A stretch of DNA of 64,000 nucleotides, from NCBI RefSeq assembly GCF_002078175.1, contig NZ_MWFK01000001.1:2976001-3040000 (forward strand). Direction: 5' to 3'. Each line of letters starts with the position of its first letter. Within the stretch, counting starts at the first letter, position 1. Origin of the DNA: Streptomyces sp. M41(2017) (GTDB lineage: Bacteria > Actinomycetota > Actinomycetes > Streptomycetales > Streptomycetaceae). Below the pieces are notes generated by a model. That model was not told the DNA's origin, did not search any database, and was given only the letters and a program-made list of their open reading frames with translations. Made by a program: the position numbers and the translations under genes. Positions 29,743 to 38,034 of this stretch are shown piece after piece.

Positions 29743-30609
29743 ATGGACGAACTTGACGACCGTGACGACATGGATCGGCGGCTTGACGGCCATGGCCACC
29801 GTGGTGGCGAGAGAACCCGGCCACGCCACGACCATGACGAGCCCGACCGCATGGACCGGCAGCGTGACGCCGTCGATCGCCGGCTTGACGACCTTGATCG
29901 CATGGACCAGCTTGACGACCTTGACGGCTCTGACCGCATTGATCGCGTCGGTCGTCATCACGAAGGACACGTAGACGTCGACCGCTCGCGCGACGACATG
30001 CACCGCGACGACATGCACCGGGACGACGACAGCATGGACCGCGACGACGACAGCATGGACCGCGGCGGCCCAGCCGGCAGGGACCGGCGCGGCGGCCGTG
30101 CGGACCGGAGCCTCGACGGCATGGACCGGCGGCTGCTGTCCATGGTCCACGCCTACGGCGACCACCCGCGCATCGCGGCCACCGCCCGGGCTCTGTCCCG
30201 GAGCGGTGAACACGGCGCGCTCTGGCTCGCCGCCGGACTCGCCGGCGCGGCCGTCGACCGGGAGCGCCGAGGCGCCTGGCTCCGCGCGACCGTCCTCACC
30301 GCCACCGCGCACCTCGCGAGCATGGGGGTGAAGCGGATCGTGCGACGCCCCCGCCCCACCCATGTGAGACCGCTGGTGCGCACGGCGGGACGGCACTCCT
30401 TCCCCAGCTCGCACGCCACTTCGGCGGCGGCCGCCGCGGTCTCGTTCGGCGCGCTCGGCGCGCCGGTCGCCGTGCCGCTGGCCGCCGCGATGTGCCTCTC
30501 GCGTCTCGTGGTCGGTGTCCACTACCCGACCGACGTCGCCGCGGGCGCCGCCCTGGGAGCCGCGACGGCCGGACTGGGCGCCCGGTGGATCGGGGTGCGC
30601 CATGGCTGA
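29743..30609 (+). CDS. PAP2-family phosphatase with long Asp/Arg/His/Met-rich N-terminal extension
   Basis: The C-terminal ~165 residues are a membrane PAP2 phosphatase with the three motifs KRIVRRPRP, SFPSSHA and SRLVVGVHYPTD. The context matches the phosphatase that removes the 5-phosphate of decaprenylphosphoryl-5-phosphoribose. The first ~125 residues (MDELDDRDDMDRRL onward) are a hydrophilic repeat of Asp, Arg, His and Met, with tandem units RDDMH and DDDSMDR. CTT and GAT codons are common in the first half of the extension, unlike neighbouring genes, so it may be recently expanded or, in part, untranslated. A later start at Met-Asp-Arg-Arg-Leu (about 30120) would give a normal-length enzyme. 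It overlaps the UbiA gene by 8 nt. Confidence 0.83.
   Translation: MDELDDRDDMDRRLDGHGHRGGERTRPRHDHDEPDRMDRQRDAVDRRLDDLDRMDQLDDLDGSDRIDRVGRHHEGHVDVDRSRDDMHRDDMHRDDDSMDRDDDSMDRGGPAGRDRRGGRADRSLDGMDRRLLSMVHAYGDHPRIAATARALSRSGEHGALWLAAGLAGAAVDRERRGAWLRATVLTATAHLASMGVKRIVRRPRPTHVRPLVRTAGRHSFPSSHATSAAAAAVSFGALGAPVAVPLAAAMCLSRLVVGVHYPTDVAAGAALGAATAGLGARWIGVRHG
29989..30060 (+). repeat. Short tandem repeats in the PAP2 N-terminal extension
   Basis: Two exact 15-nt copies (29989-30003, 30004-30018; unit CGCGACGACATGCAC) are followed by two 21-nt copies (30019-30039, 30040-30060), which differ by one base. They are in frame and encode RDDMH twice and RDDDSMD twice. Confidence 0.85.
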
Positions 30610-31546
30610 GCGCACGGCGCTCCTGGAGCGCGCCCCCGCCCTTGCGCCGCCCCCGAGAAGCCTGACCGGACTGGTCCGGGGGCTCGTCAGGACCGCGCGC
30701 CCCCGTCAGTGGGTGAAGAACGTGCTCGTCGTGGCCGCCCCGGCCGCCGCGGGCCAGCTGTTCTCCCGCCACGCGCTCGGCCAACTCGCCGTCGTCTTCG
30801 CGCTGTTCACGGCCTCCTCCGCCGCCGTGTACCTGATCAACGACGCCCGGGACGCCGCCGCCGACCGCGCCCACCCCGTGAAGCGCCACCGTCCGGTCGC
30901 CGCGGGCCAGGTCCCCGTGCCCGTCGCCTACGCCGTCGGCGGCACCCTCGCGGCCCTCGCGCCCGCCCTCGCCGCCTGGCTCTGCTCACCGGCCGTCTGC
31001 GCGTTGCTGACCGCGTACATCGGGATGCAGCTGGCGTACTGCGTCAGCCTCAAGCACGTGCTCGTCGTGGACCTCGTCGTCGTCACCACCGGCTTCCTGA
31101 TGCGGGCGATGGTCGGCGGCCTGGCCCTCGGCATCCCCCTGTCGCGCTGGTTCCTGATCACCACGGGCTTCGGGGCGCTGTTCATGGTGTCGGCGAAGCG
31201 TTACTCCGAGGCCGTGCAGATGGCCGGGAAAGCGGGCGCCACGCGCGCGTTGCTCACCGAGTACACGACCGGCTACCTGCGGTTCGTGTGGCAGCTGGCC
31301 GCCGGAGTGGCCGTCCTCGGCTACTGCCTGTGGGCCCTGGAGGAGGGAAGCGTGCCCAGCACCGGCCTGCTGCCCTGGCGCCAGCTGTCCATGGTCGCCT
31401 TCATCTTCGCCGTCCTGCGGTACGCCGTCTTCGCCGACCGGGGCACGGCGGGCGAGCCGGAGGACGTCGTCCTGCACGACCGGGCGCTCGCCGTCATCGG
31501 CCTCGTCTGGCTCGCGATGTACGGGCTCGCCGTGGCGAACTGGTGA
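30602..31546 (+). CDS. Decaprenyl-phosphate phosphoribosyltransferase (UbiA family)
   Basis: A 314-residue polytopic membrane enzyme. The prenyl-diphosphate/metal motif NDARDAAADRAHP (NDxxDxxxD) is at about residue 79. RQWVKNVLV near the N-terminus and LVVDLVVVTTGF in mid-protein fit the DPPR synthase branch (mycobacterial Rv3806c) rather than quinone prenyltransferases. It transfers phosphoribose from PRPP to polyprenyl phosphate, the committed step of the arabinose donor pathway. It overlaps the PAP2 gene and the GtrA gene (GTGA), so the three are one operon. Confidence 0.9.
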   Translation: MAERTALLERAPALAPPPRSLTGLVRGLVRTARPRQWVKNVLVVAAPAAAGQLFSRHALGQLAVVFALFTASSAAVYLINDARDAAADRAHPVKRHRPVAAGQVPVPVAYAVGGTLAALAPALAAWLCSPAVCALLTAYIGMQLAYCVSLKHVLVVDLVVVTTGFLMRAMVGGLALGIPLSRWFLITTGFGALFMVSAKRYSEAVQMAGKAGATRALLTEYTTGYLRFVWQLAAGVAVLGYCLWALEEGSVPSTGLLPWRQLSMVAFIFAVLRYAVFADRGTAGEPEDVVLHDRALAVIGLVWLAMYGLAVANW

Positions 31547-32109
31547 GCGTCACCGAGCATCCCGCCGGCCCCGGCCCCGGCCCCGGCCCCGGCCCCGGCC
31601 CGGGTCCTGTCCCCGGTCCCCTCGCGTCCGGGGCAGTCCTCACGGAACCGGTCGTCCGAGGAGTCGCCCGTCCCGGGCCCGGACCCCGCACGCGGTTCCT
31701 CCGCGAGGTCGCCGGGTTCGCCGCCGCCGGCCTCCTCGCGTACGCCGCCGACCTCGGCCTCTTCCTCTGGCTGCGTGGTCCCGCGGGCCTGGATCCGCTG
31801 ACCGCCAAGGCGCTCTCCTTCCTGGCGGGCTGCTCCGTCGCGTACGCCGGGAACGCGCTCGGCACCTACCGGCACGCGGCTCGGGGGCCCCGCCAGTACG
31901 CGGTCTTCTTCGCCGTGAACATCGCGGGCGCGCTGGTGCAGATGCTGTGCATCGCCGTCAGTCATTACGGGCTCGGGTTCACCTCACAGCAGGCCGACAC
32001 CGTCTCCGGTGCGGGAATCGGCATGGCGATCGCCACTGTCCTGCGTTTTTGGGGTACCCGCACATTGGTTTTCCGAGGCGAGGGCAGAGTCGGATCATGG
32101 ACTGGCTGA
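31543..32109 (+). CDS. GtrA-family membrane protein
   Basis: A 188-residue protein whose first ~50 residues are Pro/Gly-rich (a run of Gly-Pro from GGCCCC repeats). Four transmembrane helices typical of GtrA follow (FAAAGLLAYAADLGLFLWL, ALSFLAGCSVAYAGNALGTY). GtrA proteins are implicated in moving or handling polyprenyl-linked sugars. The mycobacterial homologue Rv3789 is also encoded beside dprE1/dprE2. The GTG start overlaps the UbiA stop. The 3' end overlaps the YihY gene by 13 nt. Confidence 0.87.
   Translation: MSVTEHPAGPGPGPGPGPGPGPVPGPLASGAVLTEPVVRGVARPGPGPRTRFLREVAGFAAAGLLAYAADLGLFLWLRGPAGLDPLTAKALSFLAGCSVAYAGNALGTYRHAARGPRQYAVFFAVNIAGALVQMLCIAVSHYGLGFTSQQADTVSGAGIGMAIATVLRFWGTRTLVFRGEGRVGSWTG
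31567..31601 (+). repeat. GGCCCC hexanucleotide repeat
   Basis: Five perfect GGCCCC units plus a partial one in the 5' coding part of the GtrA gene, encoding alternating Gly-Pro. Units add or remove whole codon pairs, so length changes stay in frame. Confidence 0.9.
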
Positions 32110-33143
32110 AAAAACTTCCCGGCGTGGGGCCTCTGGTCGTACGTCTGATGACCACGCACGCGTGGCGCTCGTACGAGCGGCTGGACCGGGTGAAGTGGAC
32201 GCGGCTCGCCGCGGCGATGACCTTCATCAGCTTCGTGGCGCTCTTCCCGCTGCTGACCGTCGCCGCCGCGATCGGTGCCGCGACGCTGAGCACCCAGCAG
32301 CAGAAGGACCTCCAGGACAAGCTCGCCGAGCAGGTGCCGGGCATCTCCGACCAGCTCGACATCAACAGCCTCGTCCAGAACGCCGGCGCCATCGGGCTCA
32401 TCGCGGGTGCCCTGCTGCTGGTCACCGGCATCGGCTGGGTCGGTTCGATGCGGGAGTGCCTGCGCGCGGTCTGGGAGCTCCCGGACCCCGAGGAGAACCC
32501 CTTGCTCCGCAAGGGCAAGGACGGCGGTGTGCTCGTCGGCCTGGGCGGCGCCGTGCTCCTGACGGTCGTCGTCTCCACGCTCGCGTCCACGGCGGTGGGC
32601 TGGTCGTCGCGGCAGATCGGCATCGACGAGAACGGCTGGGGGAGCGTGCTGCTCCAGGTCATCGCCTTCGCGGTGGCCGTCCTCGCCGACTTCCTCGTCC
32701 TGCTGTACGTCCTCACCCTGCTGCCCGGCGTCCAGCCGCCCCGCCGCCGGCTGATCGTCGCCTCGCTGATCGGCGCGATCGGCTTCGAACTGCTCAAGCT
32801 GCTGCTCAGCGGTTATATGCGGGGCGTTGCCTCGAAGAGCATGTACGGCGCCTTCGGGGTGCCGATCGCACTGCTCCTGTGGATCAACTTCACCTCGAAA
32901 CTGCTCCTTTTCTGTGCCGCCTGGACGGCGACGGGGAGCAAGGAGGAGGAGCTGGGGCAGGCAGGGGAACCCGCGGAGGCCGACACGCCGACGACGACCG
33001 AAGAGGGCGCGGAGGAGGCCGAGGCGGACGCGGAGGCCGCCGAGGCGAGGGGAGCGGGCGCCGCGGAGGCGCCGGCCGGTCCGGGCGACCCGGGAGCCGG
33101 TCCCCGCGCGCCGTCCGGCTCGGAGGGCCACCGCACGGCCTGA
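32097..33143 (+). CDS. YihY/UPF0761-family inner membrane protein
   Basis: A 348-residue protein with about six transmembrane helices in residues 40-280 and the family features RLAAAMTFISFVALFPLLTV, GWVGSMRECLRAVW and YGAFGVPIALLLWINF. The last ~65 residues are a charged Glu/Ala-rich cytoplasmic tail. Family function is unknown despite the old RNase BN label. The ATG overlaps the GtrA stop by 13 nt, so it is the last gene of the PAP2-UbiA-GtrA operon. Confidence 0.9.
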   Translation: MDWLKKLPGVGPLVVRLMTTHAWRSYERLDRVKWTRLAAAMTFISFVALFPLLTVAAAIGAATLSTQQQKDLQDKLAEQVPGISDQLDINSLVQNAGAIGLIAGALLLVTGIGWVGSMRECLRAVWELPDPEENPLLRKGKDGGVLVGLGGAVLLTVVVSTLASTAVGWSSRQIGIDENGWGSVLLQVIAFAVAVLADFLVLLYVLTLLPGVQPPRRRLIVASLIGAIGFELLKLLLSGYMRGVASKSMYGAFGVPIALLLWINFTSKLLLFCAAWTATGSKEEELGQAGEPAEADTPTTTEEGAEEAEADAEAAEARGAGAAEAPAGPGDPGAGPRAPSGSEGHRTA

Positions 33144-33168
33144 TTGCCGGGGACGGGTTCCCGAAGCC

Positions 33169-33221
33169 CCGGCACGGAGAAGTCCCGGCACCTCACGGGT
33201 GCCGGGACTTCTCCGTGCCGG
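33169..33221. terminator. Strong bidirectional terminator
   Basis: A perfect 24-bp stem (33169-33192 with 33198-33221) and a 5-nt loop, between the convergent YihY and D,D-carboxypeptidase genes. Confidence 0.92.
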
Positions 33222-33242
33222 ACGCTCGGCGGCGCCGGCGTG

Positions 33243-34511
33243 TCAGCTCTTGGAGCGGCCGGGCCAGCGGCGGTTCACGAGGTAGACGCCCGCGGCGAGC
33301 AGGACGAGGACGCCGCCCGTGATGGCGAGCGCGATGCCGACACCGCTCGAACCGCCCTTCGCGGAGGCGGAGGAGGCCGCCACGGGCTTCTTCGAGGCGT
33401 CGGGGGTGGCGCTGCCCGAAGCCGTCGCGCCCGGCTGCGCGGAGGTGTCGACGCCCTTGGGCGGCACGAGTTCACCCACCGGCTGGGCCTTGCCCGAGGC
33501 GTGGAAGCCCCAGTCCAGAAGCCGCGCCGCCTCCTTGTAGACCTCGTTGTGCTCGCTCTTCTCCGGGTTCATGACCGTGACGAGCAGCACCTTGCCGTCC
33601 CGCTCGGCGACCCCGGTGAAGGTGGCGCCCGCGTTGGTCGTGTTGCCGTTCTTCACCCCGGCGATGCCCTGGTAGGTGGTGACATCGCTGTCACCCGTCA
33701 GCAGCCGGTTCGTGTTCTGGATCTCGAAGGACTCGCGGGTCGTCCGGCCCTTCGCGTTCTTCGCCGTCCCGCCGGGGAACTTGGCGCGCACCGTCGAGCA
33801 GTACTCCCGGAAGTCCTTCTTCTGCAGACCCGACCGGGCGAACAGCGTCAGGTCGTACGCCGACGACACCTGGCGGCTCGCGTCGTAGCCGTCCGGGCTC
33901 ACCACGTTCGTGTCGAGCGCCTGGAGGTCGTCGGCGTGCTCCTGCATGTCGCGGACCGTCTGGTCGACGCCGCCGTTCATCGCGGACAGGACGTGCACCG
34001 CGTCGTTGCCGGACCGCAGGAAGACACCGAGCCACAGGTCGTGGACCGAATAGGTCTCGTTCTCCTTTATCCCCACCATGCTGGAGCCCGAGCCGATGCC
34101 CGCCAGGTCGGAGGAGACCACCTTGTGCGCGGTGCTCTTCGGGAACTTGGGCAGCAGCGTGTCGGCGAACAGCATCTTCAGCGTGCTCGCCGGGGGCAGC
34201 CGCCAGTGCGCGTTGTGCGAGGCGAGGACGTCACCGGACTCCGCGTCGGCGACGATCCAGGAGCGGGCGGTGACGTCCTTGGGCAGCACCGGCACACCGC
34301 TGCCGAGGTTCACCTGGCTGCCGGGGAGGCCGAGCTGCGCGCCGCCGACGGTCGACATGTTCGCCGGGGGAGTGGCGGACGGCGAGGCCGACGGGGACGC
34401 CTCGGGGCTCGTGTCGGCGTCCGCGAACGCGGGCGCGGTGAGGGACAAGGTCAACAAGGTGGCTGAAGTGACCAACAGGGATCGCTTGATGGTCTTTTTC
34501 GACTCGGGCAC
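33243..34511 (-). CDS. D-alanyl-D-alanine carboxypeptidase (PBP5/DacC family)
   Basis: A 422-residue serine peptidase that trims peptidoglycan stem peptides outside the membrane. It has a signal peptide at the N-terminus (SLLVTSATLLTLSLTAPAFA) and a Ser/Pro linker. Catalytic motifs are SxxK as PPASTLKM, SxN as RSGNDAV and KTG replaced by KNG (GVKNGNTT). A C-terminal transmembrane helix (GVGIALAITGGVLVLLAAGVYLV) with a basic end anchors it. The start is GTG 34511, just before the basic part of the signal peptide; longer in-frame starts lack support. Confidence 0.93.
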   Translation of the reverse strand: MPESKKTIKRSLLVTSATLLTLSLTAPAFADADTSPEASPSASPSATPPANMSTVGGAQLGLPGSQVNLGSGVPVLPKDVTARSWIVADAESGDVLASHNAHWRLPPASTLKMLFADTLLPKFPKSTAHKVVSSDLAGIGSGSSMVGIKENETYSVHDLWLGVFLRSGNDAVHVLSAMNGGVDQTVRDMQEHADDLQALDTNVVSPDGYDASRQVSSAYDLTLFARSGLQKKDFREYCSTVRAKFPGGTAKNAKGRTTRESFEIQNTNRLLTGDSDVTTYQGIAGVKNGNTTNAGATFTGVAERDGKVLLVTVMNPEKSEHNEVYKEAARLLDWGFHASGKAQPVGELVPPKGVDTSAQPGATASGSATPDASKKPVAASSASAKGGSSGVGIALAITGGVLVLLAAGVYLVNRRWPGRSKS

Positions 34512-34623
34512 GGTCGAGAAATTACAGGGCCGAGGGCGGGAAGTCCTACCGCCGCCCGGGGAGGTGTGCGCGCCCTCCACACCCCGGCGCCGGGTCGCGG
34601 TCGGCGACGGCGATACTGAACCC

Positions 34624-34866
34624 ATGAAGCTCAGCCGCCCCATCTCCTGGTTCCTGCTCGCCTTCGGGGTGTGGAGTTGGGTCATCTGGGTCACTTTCAT
34701 CAAGAACCTGTACAAGGACGGCAGCGGGCTCGCGTTCGACGACGCGGGTGATCCGACGGCCTACTTCTGGGTGCATCTCACGCTGGCCGTCGTCTCCTTT
34801 GTCTTGGGGACGGTCGTCGGGGTCATCGGGTTGCGCGGCGTACGCGCCGCGCGCCGGACGTCGTAA
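34624..34866 (+). CDS. Small two-helix membrane protein (SCO4848-type family)
   Basis: An 80-residue protein with two transmembrane helices (ISWFLLAFGVWSWVIWVTFI and FWVHLTLAVVSFVLGTVVGVIGL) joined by a short Asp/Gly/Lys loop. It matches a conserved actinobacterial family of unknown role. It is divergent from the carboxypeptidase gene and 14 nt upstream of the metallophosphoesterase gene, so probably co-transcribed with the latter. Confidence 0.85.
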   Translation: MKLSRPISWFLLAFGVWSWVIWVTFIKNLYKDGSGLAFDDAGDPTAYFWVHLTLAVVSFVLGTVVGVIGLRGVRAARRTS

Positions 34867-34880
34867 CGGAGCCGGGCGCC

Positions 34881-36284
34881 ATGGTCATCGTGTTCGTGCT
34901 GGTGGGCGTGGCCGCACTGGCCGTGCTCGGCGGGTTCCACTGGTATGCCTGGCGCCGCCTGGTGCGGGACACCACGGCAGGCCCCGGAACGGCCCGCCGG
35001 GTGGGCGCCGCCCTCTTCGTCGCCGGACCGCTGCTGATGCTCGGCGCCGTGGTGAGCGAGCGCGCCGGCGCCCCCTTCTGGTTGCAGCGGACCCTGGGAT
35101 GGCCCGGGTTCCTGTGGATGGCCCTCGCGCTCTACCTGCTGCTCGCGCTGCTGGTCGGCGAACTCGTACGGCCTCTCCTGCGACGGGCCCTCGACCACCG
35201 AGCCGCGACACGACGGACCGCGGAAGCGGAAGCCGTCGCCGACTCCGGCTCCGGCTCCGGCTCTGAAGCCGTCGCCCACGGAACGACGGTCGGCGTGCCT
35301 CGCACCCCGGGCGTGTCGGCCTCGACGGAACCGGCCGCCGAGGAACCGTCCGCGACGAAGCACACCGAGCCCGCCGCTCCGGAAGAGCCGCGAGAGCCGC
35401 GAGAGTCCGCAGTGTCGCCGGGCGGCACGGAGGCCCCCGTGGCCGGGCCGCTCGCGGCTCCGTCGCGCCGCCTCTTCGTCTCCCGCGTCGTGGGCGGCGC
35501 CGTCGCCGCCGCCGCGGTGGGCACCGTCGGATACGGCACGTACGGCGTGCTGCGCGGGCCCGCGGTGAAGCGGGTCACCGTGCCGCTCGCCAAACTGCCG
35601 CGGTCCGCCCACGGATACCGGATCGCCGTCGTGAGCGACATCCACCTCGGACCGGTGCTCGGGCGCGGCTTCGCGCAGAAGGTCGTCGACACCATCAACT
35701 CCACGCAGCCGGACCTCATCGCCGTCGTCGGCGACCTGGTCGACGGCAGCGTCAAGAACCTCGGTCCCGCGGCCGCCCCGCTGGCCGGGCTGCGGGCCCG
35801 GCACGGCGCCTACTTCGTCACCGGGAACCACGAGTACTTCTCCGGGGCCGCGCAGTGGGTCCGGGAGGTACGGGAGCTGGGCATCCACCCCTTGGAGAAC
35901 GCCCGTACCGAACTGGCCGGATTCGACCTCGCCGGCGTCAACGACGTCCAGGGCGAGAGCGAGGGACACGGTCCCGACTTCGACAGGGCGCTCGGTGACC
36001 GGGACACCGCGCGGGCCTGCGTCCTGCTCGCCCACCAGCCGGTGCAGATCCACGACGCGGTACGGCACGGCGTCGACCTCCAGTTGTCCGGGCACACCCA
36101 CGGCGGACAGCTGTGGCCCGGGAACTTCGTCGCGGCCGCCGCCAACCCGACCGTCGCGGGGCTGGAGCGCTACGGCGACACCCAGCTCTACGTCTCCCGG
36201 GGCGCGGGCGCCTGGGGGCCGCCGACGAGGGTGGGCGCGCCCTCGGACATCACCGTCGTGGAGCTGGCCTCGCGAGAAGCCTGA
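34881..36284 (+). CDS. Membrane metallophosphoesterase
   Basis: A 467-residue protein. The N-terminal ~105 residues contain about three transmembrane helices, then a disordered Glu/Ala/Ser linker and another hydrophobic segment (VVGGAVAAAAVGTVGYGTYG). A calcineurin-like phosphoesterase domain from about residue 245 has the full dimetal set: VVSDIHLG, VVGDLVDG, TGNHEYFSG, LLAHQP and LSGHTHGGQLWP. This YkuE-like branch often acts on cell-surface or lipid phosphodiesters. The exact substrate is unknown. Confidence 0.9.
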   Translation: MVIVFVLVGVAALAVLGGFHWYAWRRLVRDTTAGPGTARRVGAALFVAGPLLMLGAVVSERAGAPFWLQRTLGWPGFLWMALALYLLLALLVGELVRPLLRRALDHRAATRRTAEAEAVADSGSGSGSEAVAHGTTVGVPRTPGVSASTEPAAEEPSATKHTEPAAPEEPREPRESAVSPGGTEAPVAGPLAAPSRRLFVSRVVGGAVAAAAVGTVGYGTYGVLRGPAVKRVTVPLAKLPRSAHGYRIAVVSDIHLGPVLGRGFAQKVVDTINSTQPDLIAVVGDLVDGSVKNLGPAAAPLAGLRARHGAYFVTGNHEYFSGAAQWVREVRELGIHPLENARTELAGFDLAGVNDVQGESEGHGPDFDRALGDRDTARACVLLAHQPVQIHDAVRHGVDLQLSGHTHGGQLWPGNFVAAAANPTVAGLERYGDTQLYVSRGAGAWGPPTRVGAPSDITVVELASREA

Positions 36285-36428
36285 GAGCCCGCTGTGAGGC
36301 GTCCGGCGAGGCTGTCCGCATCGTTGTCGAACACTCTCCCGAAACCGCCTCCTCTCCTGAAACTCCTGTGATTAGGTGATCCGCGTCACCAGGGGAGTGG
36401 CCTGCGGTGGGCCTTGGGGAGGGCACCG

Positions 36429-37985
36429 ATGCGATCGGTTCGGGTAAGAGTTCTGGCCGTACTACTCGTCCTGGCGGGCGTGGGTGTGGCGGGCTGGCAG
36501 TTACTGCCGAAGAAGGAGAACACCGACCGCACCATCACGGTCGGCACGACGGACGCCGTCACCTCGCTCGACCCGGCCGGCGCCTACGACGCCGGGTCCT
36601 GGGCGCTGTTCAGCAATCTGTTCCAGTCGCTGCTGACGTTCGAGCCCGGCGGCGCCGAACCCGTACCGGACGCCGCGAAGAGCTGCGCGTTCTCGGGCTC
36701 CGGCCTGCGGACCTATCGCTGCACGCTCCGCGACGACGTGGCGTTCCCGAGCGGACGCAGGATGACCGCCGAGGACGTGAAGTTCTCCTTCGAGCGGGTC
36801 AAGCGCATCAACGCCGAGGTGGGGCCCGCCTCCCTGCTGTCGACGCTCGGCACGGTGGACGCGAGCGGGCAGACCGTCACCTTCCATCTGTCCTCGCCCG
36901 ACGCGACCTTCCCGTTCAAGGTGGCGACCGGTGCGGGCTCGATCGTCGACCACACCCGCTACCCGAAGCGCGCCCTGCGCACCGGGACCGCCGCGGACGG
37001 CACAGGACCGTACACGCTGAAGAAGTACGTGAAGGACCAGCAGGCCGTCCTCGCCCCCAACTCCCGTTACGAAGGCGCCGTCAAGGACCTCGGCAGGCCC
37101 GTCGTCCTGAGCTACTACCCCGACTCGCAGGCGTTGCAGGCGGCCTGGAAGGCGAAGAAGTTCGACGTCTCCGCACGCCAGCTGCCGCCCGCCATGCTCG
37201 CCCGTCTCTCGCCGAGCGACCCGAAGCAGCGGGTCACGGAGGCGGAGAGCGCCGAGACCCGCAACCTCGTGCTGAACGTCCGCGCGTCCTCGCCGCTGCA
37301 CGATGCGCGGGTCCGGCAGGCCGTCGCCTCGCTGATCGACCGCGAGCAGCTCGTCGAACGGACGTACAGGGGGACCACCGAGGCGCTGTACGGGCTGATC
37401 CCCGCGGGGATCACCGGCCACTCGACGTCCTTCTTCGACGCCTACCCGAAGCCGGACGCCAAGAAGGCGCGCGCCCTGCTGACCGAGGCCGGGGTCACGC
37501 TGCCCGTGCGCTTCACCTACGGATTCGCCGAGGGCCGGGGCGCGGCGGGCGAGGAGGCCACCGAACTCAAGCGGCAGCTGGAGGCGGGCGGACTGTTCAA
37601 GGTGACGACCAAGGGCTACGAGTGGACGGACTTCCAGAAGCGGTACGCCGAGGGCGACCTGGACGCCTGGGCGGTCGGCTGGGTCGCGGACTACCCCGAC
37701 CCCGACACCTTCGGCGCGCCCCTCGTCGGCACCGGCAACTCCATGAAGAACGGCTACAGCAGCAAGGACGTCGACCGGCTGATCCGGGAGACGCAGCAGG
37801 ACAAGGACCGCAGCAGGACGACCGACTCGTTCCGGCGCATCCAGGAGTCCGTCGCGCGGGACGTTCCGCTGATCCCGCTGTGGCAGCGCAAGGACTACGT
37901 CCTCAGCAGCGAGGACGTCGGCGGTGGCCAGTACCTGTCCGACGGAACCGGCGTCTTCCGGCTCTGGAGGCTGGTCTGGATCTGA
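36429..37985 (+). CDS. ABC transporter substrate-binding protein, peptide/nickel family (SBP_bac_5)
   Basis: A 518-residue secreted binding protein. The N-terminus has one hydrophobic helix (VRVLAVLLVLAGVGVAGW) without a lipobox Cys, so it is a membrane-anchored or secreted form. Family 5 signatures include TSLDPAGAYD near the mature N-terminus, TAEDVKFSFERV and WVADYPDPDTF. Oligopeptides are likely ligands, but no permease or ATPase gene is adjacent, so it is an orphan. ATG 36429 follows GGGGAGGG. A bidirectional terminator follows. Confidence 0.88.
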   Translation: MRSVRVRVLAVLLVLAGVGVAGWQLLPKKENTDRTITVGTTDAVTSLDPAGAYDAGSWALFSNLFQSLLTFEPGGAEPVPDAAKSCAFSGSGLRTYRCTLRDDVAFPSGRRMTAEDVKFSFERVKRINAEVGPASLLSTLGTVDASGQTVTFHLSSPDATFPFKVATGAGSIVDHTRYPKRALRTGTAADGTGPYTLKKYVKDQQAVLAPNSRYEGAVKDLGRPVVLSYYPDSQALQAAWKAKKFDVSARQLPPAMLARLSPSDPKQRVTEAESAETRNLVLNVRASSPLHDARVRQAVASLIDREQLVERTYRGTTEALYGLIPAGITGHSTSFFDAYPKPDAKKARALLTEAGVTLPVRFTYGFAEGRGAAGEEATELKRQLEAGGLFKVTTKGYEWTDFQKRYAEGDLDAWAVGWVADYPDPDTFGAPLVGTGNSMKNGYSSKDVDRLIRETQQDKDRSRTTDSFRRIQESVARDVPLIPLWQRKDYVLSSEDVGGGQYLSDGTGVFRLWRLVWI

Positions 37986-37999
37986 CGGACCCCTCGGCC

Positions 38000-38027
38000 C
38001 CCGTGGCGCCGTCGGCGGCGCCACGGG
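38000..38027. terminator. Bidirectional terminator
   Basis: The 11-bp arms CCCGTGGCGCC / GGCGCCACGGG enclose a GTCGGC loop. An outer CTGACGG/CCGTCAG pairing (37982-37988 with 38032-38038) extends the stem into both flanking stop regions. Confidence 0.85.
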
Positions 38028-38034
38028 ACGGCCG

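Noticed and set aside
29725..30615. Minus-strand frame rich in Val/His opposite the PAP2 gene
   Set aside because: It reads the complement of the Asp/Arg/Met repeats and of the PAP2 domain, with no ribosome site.
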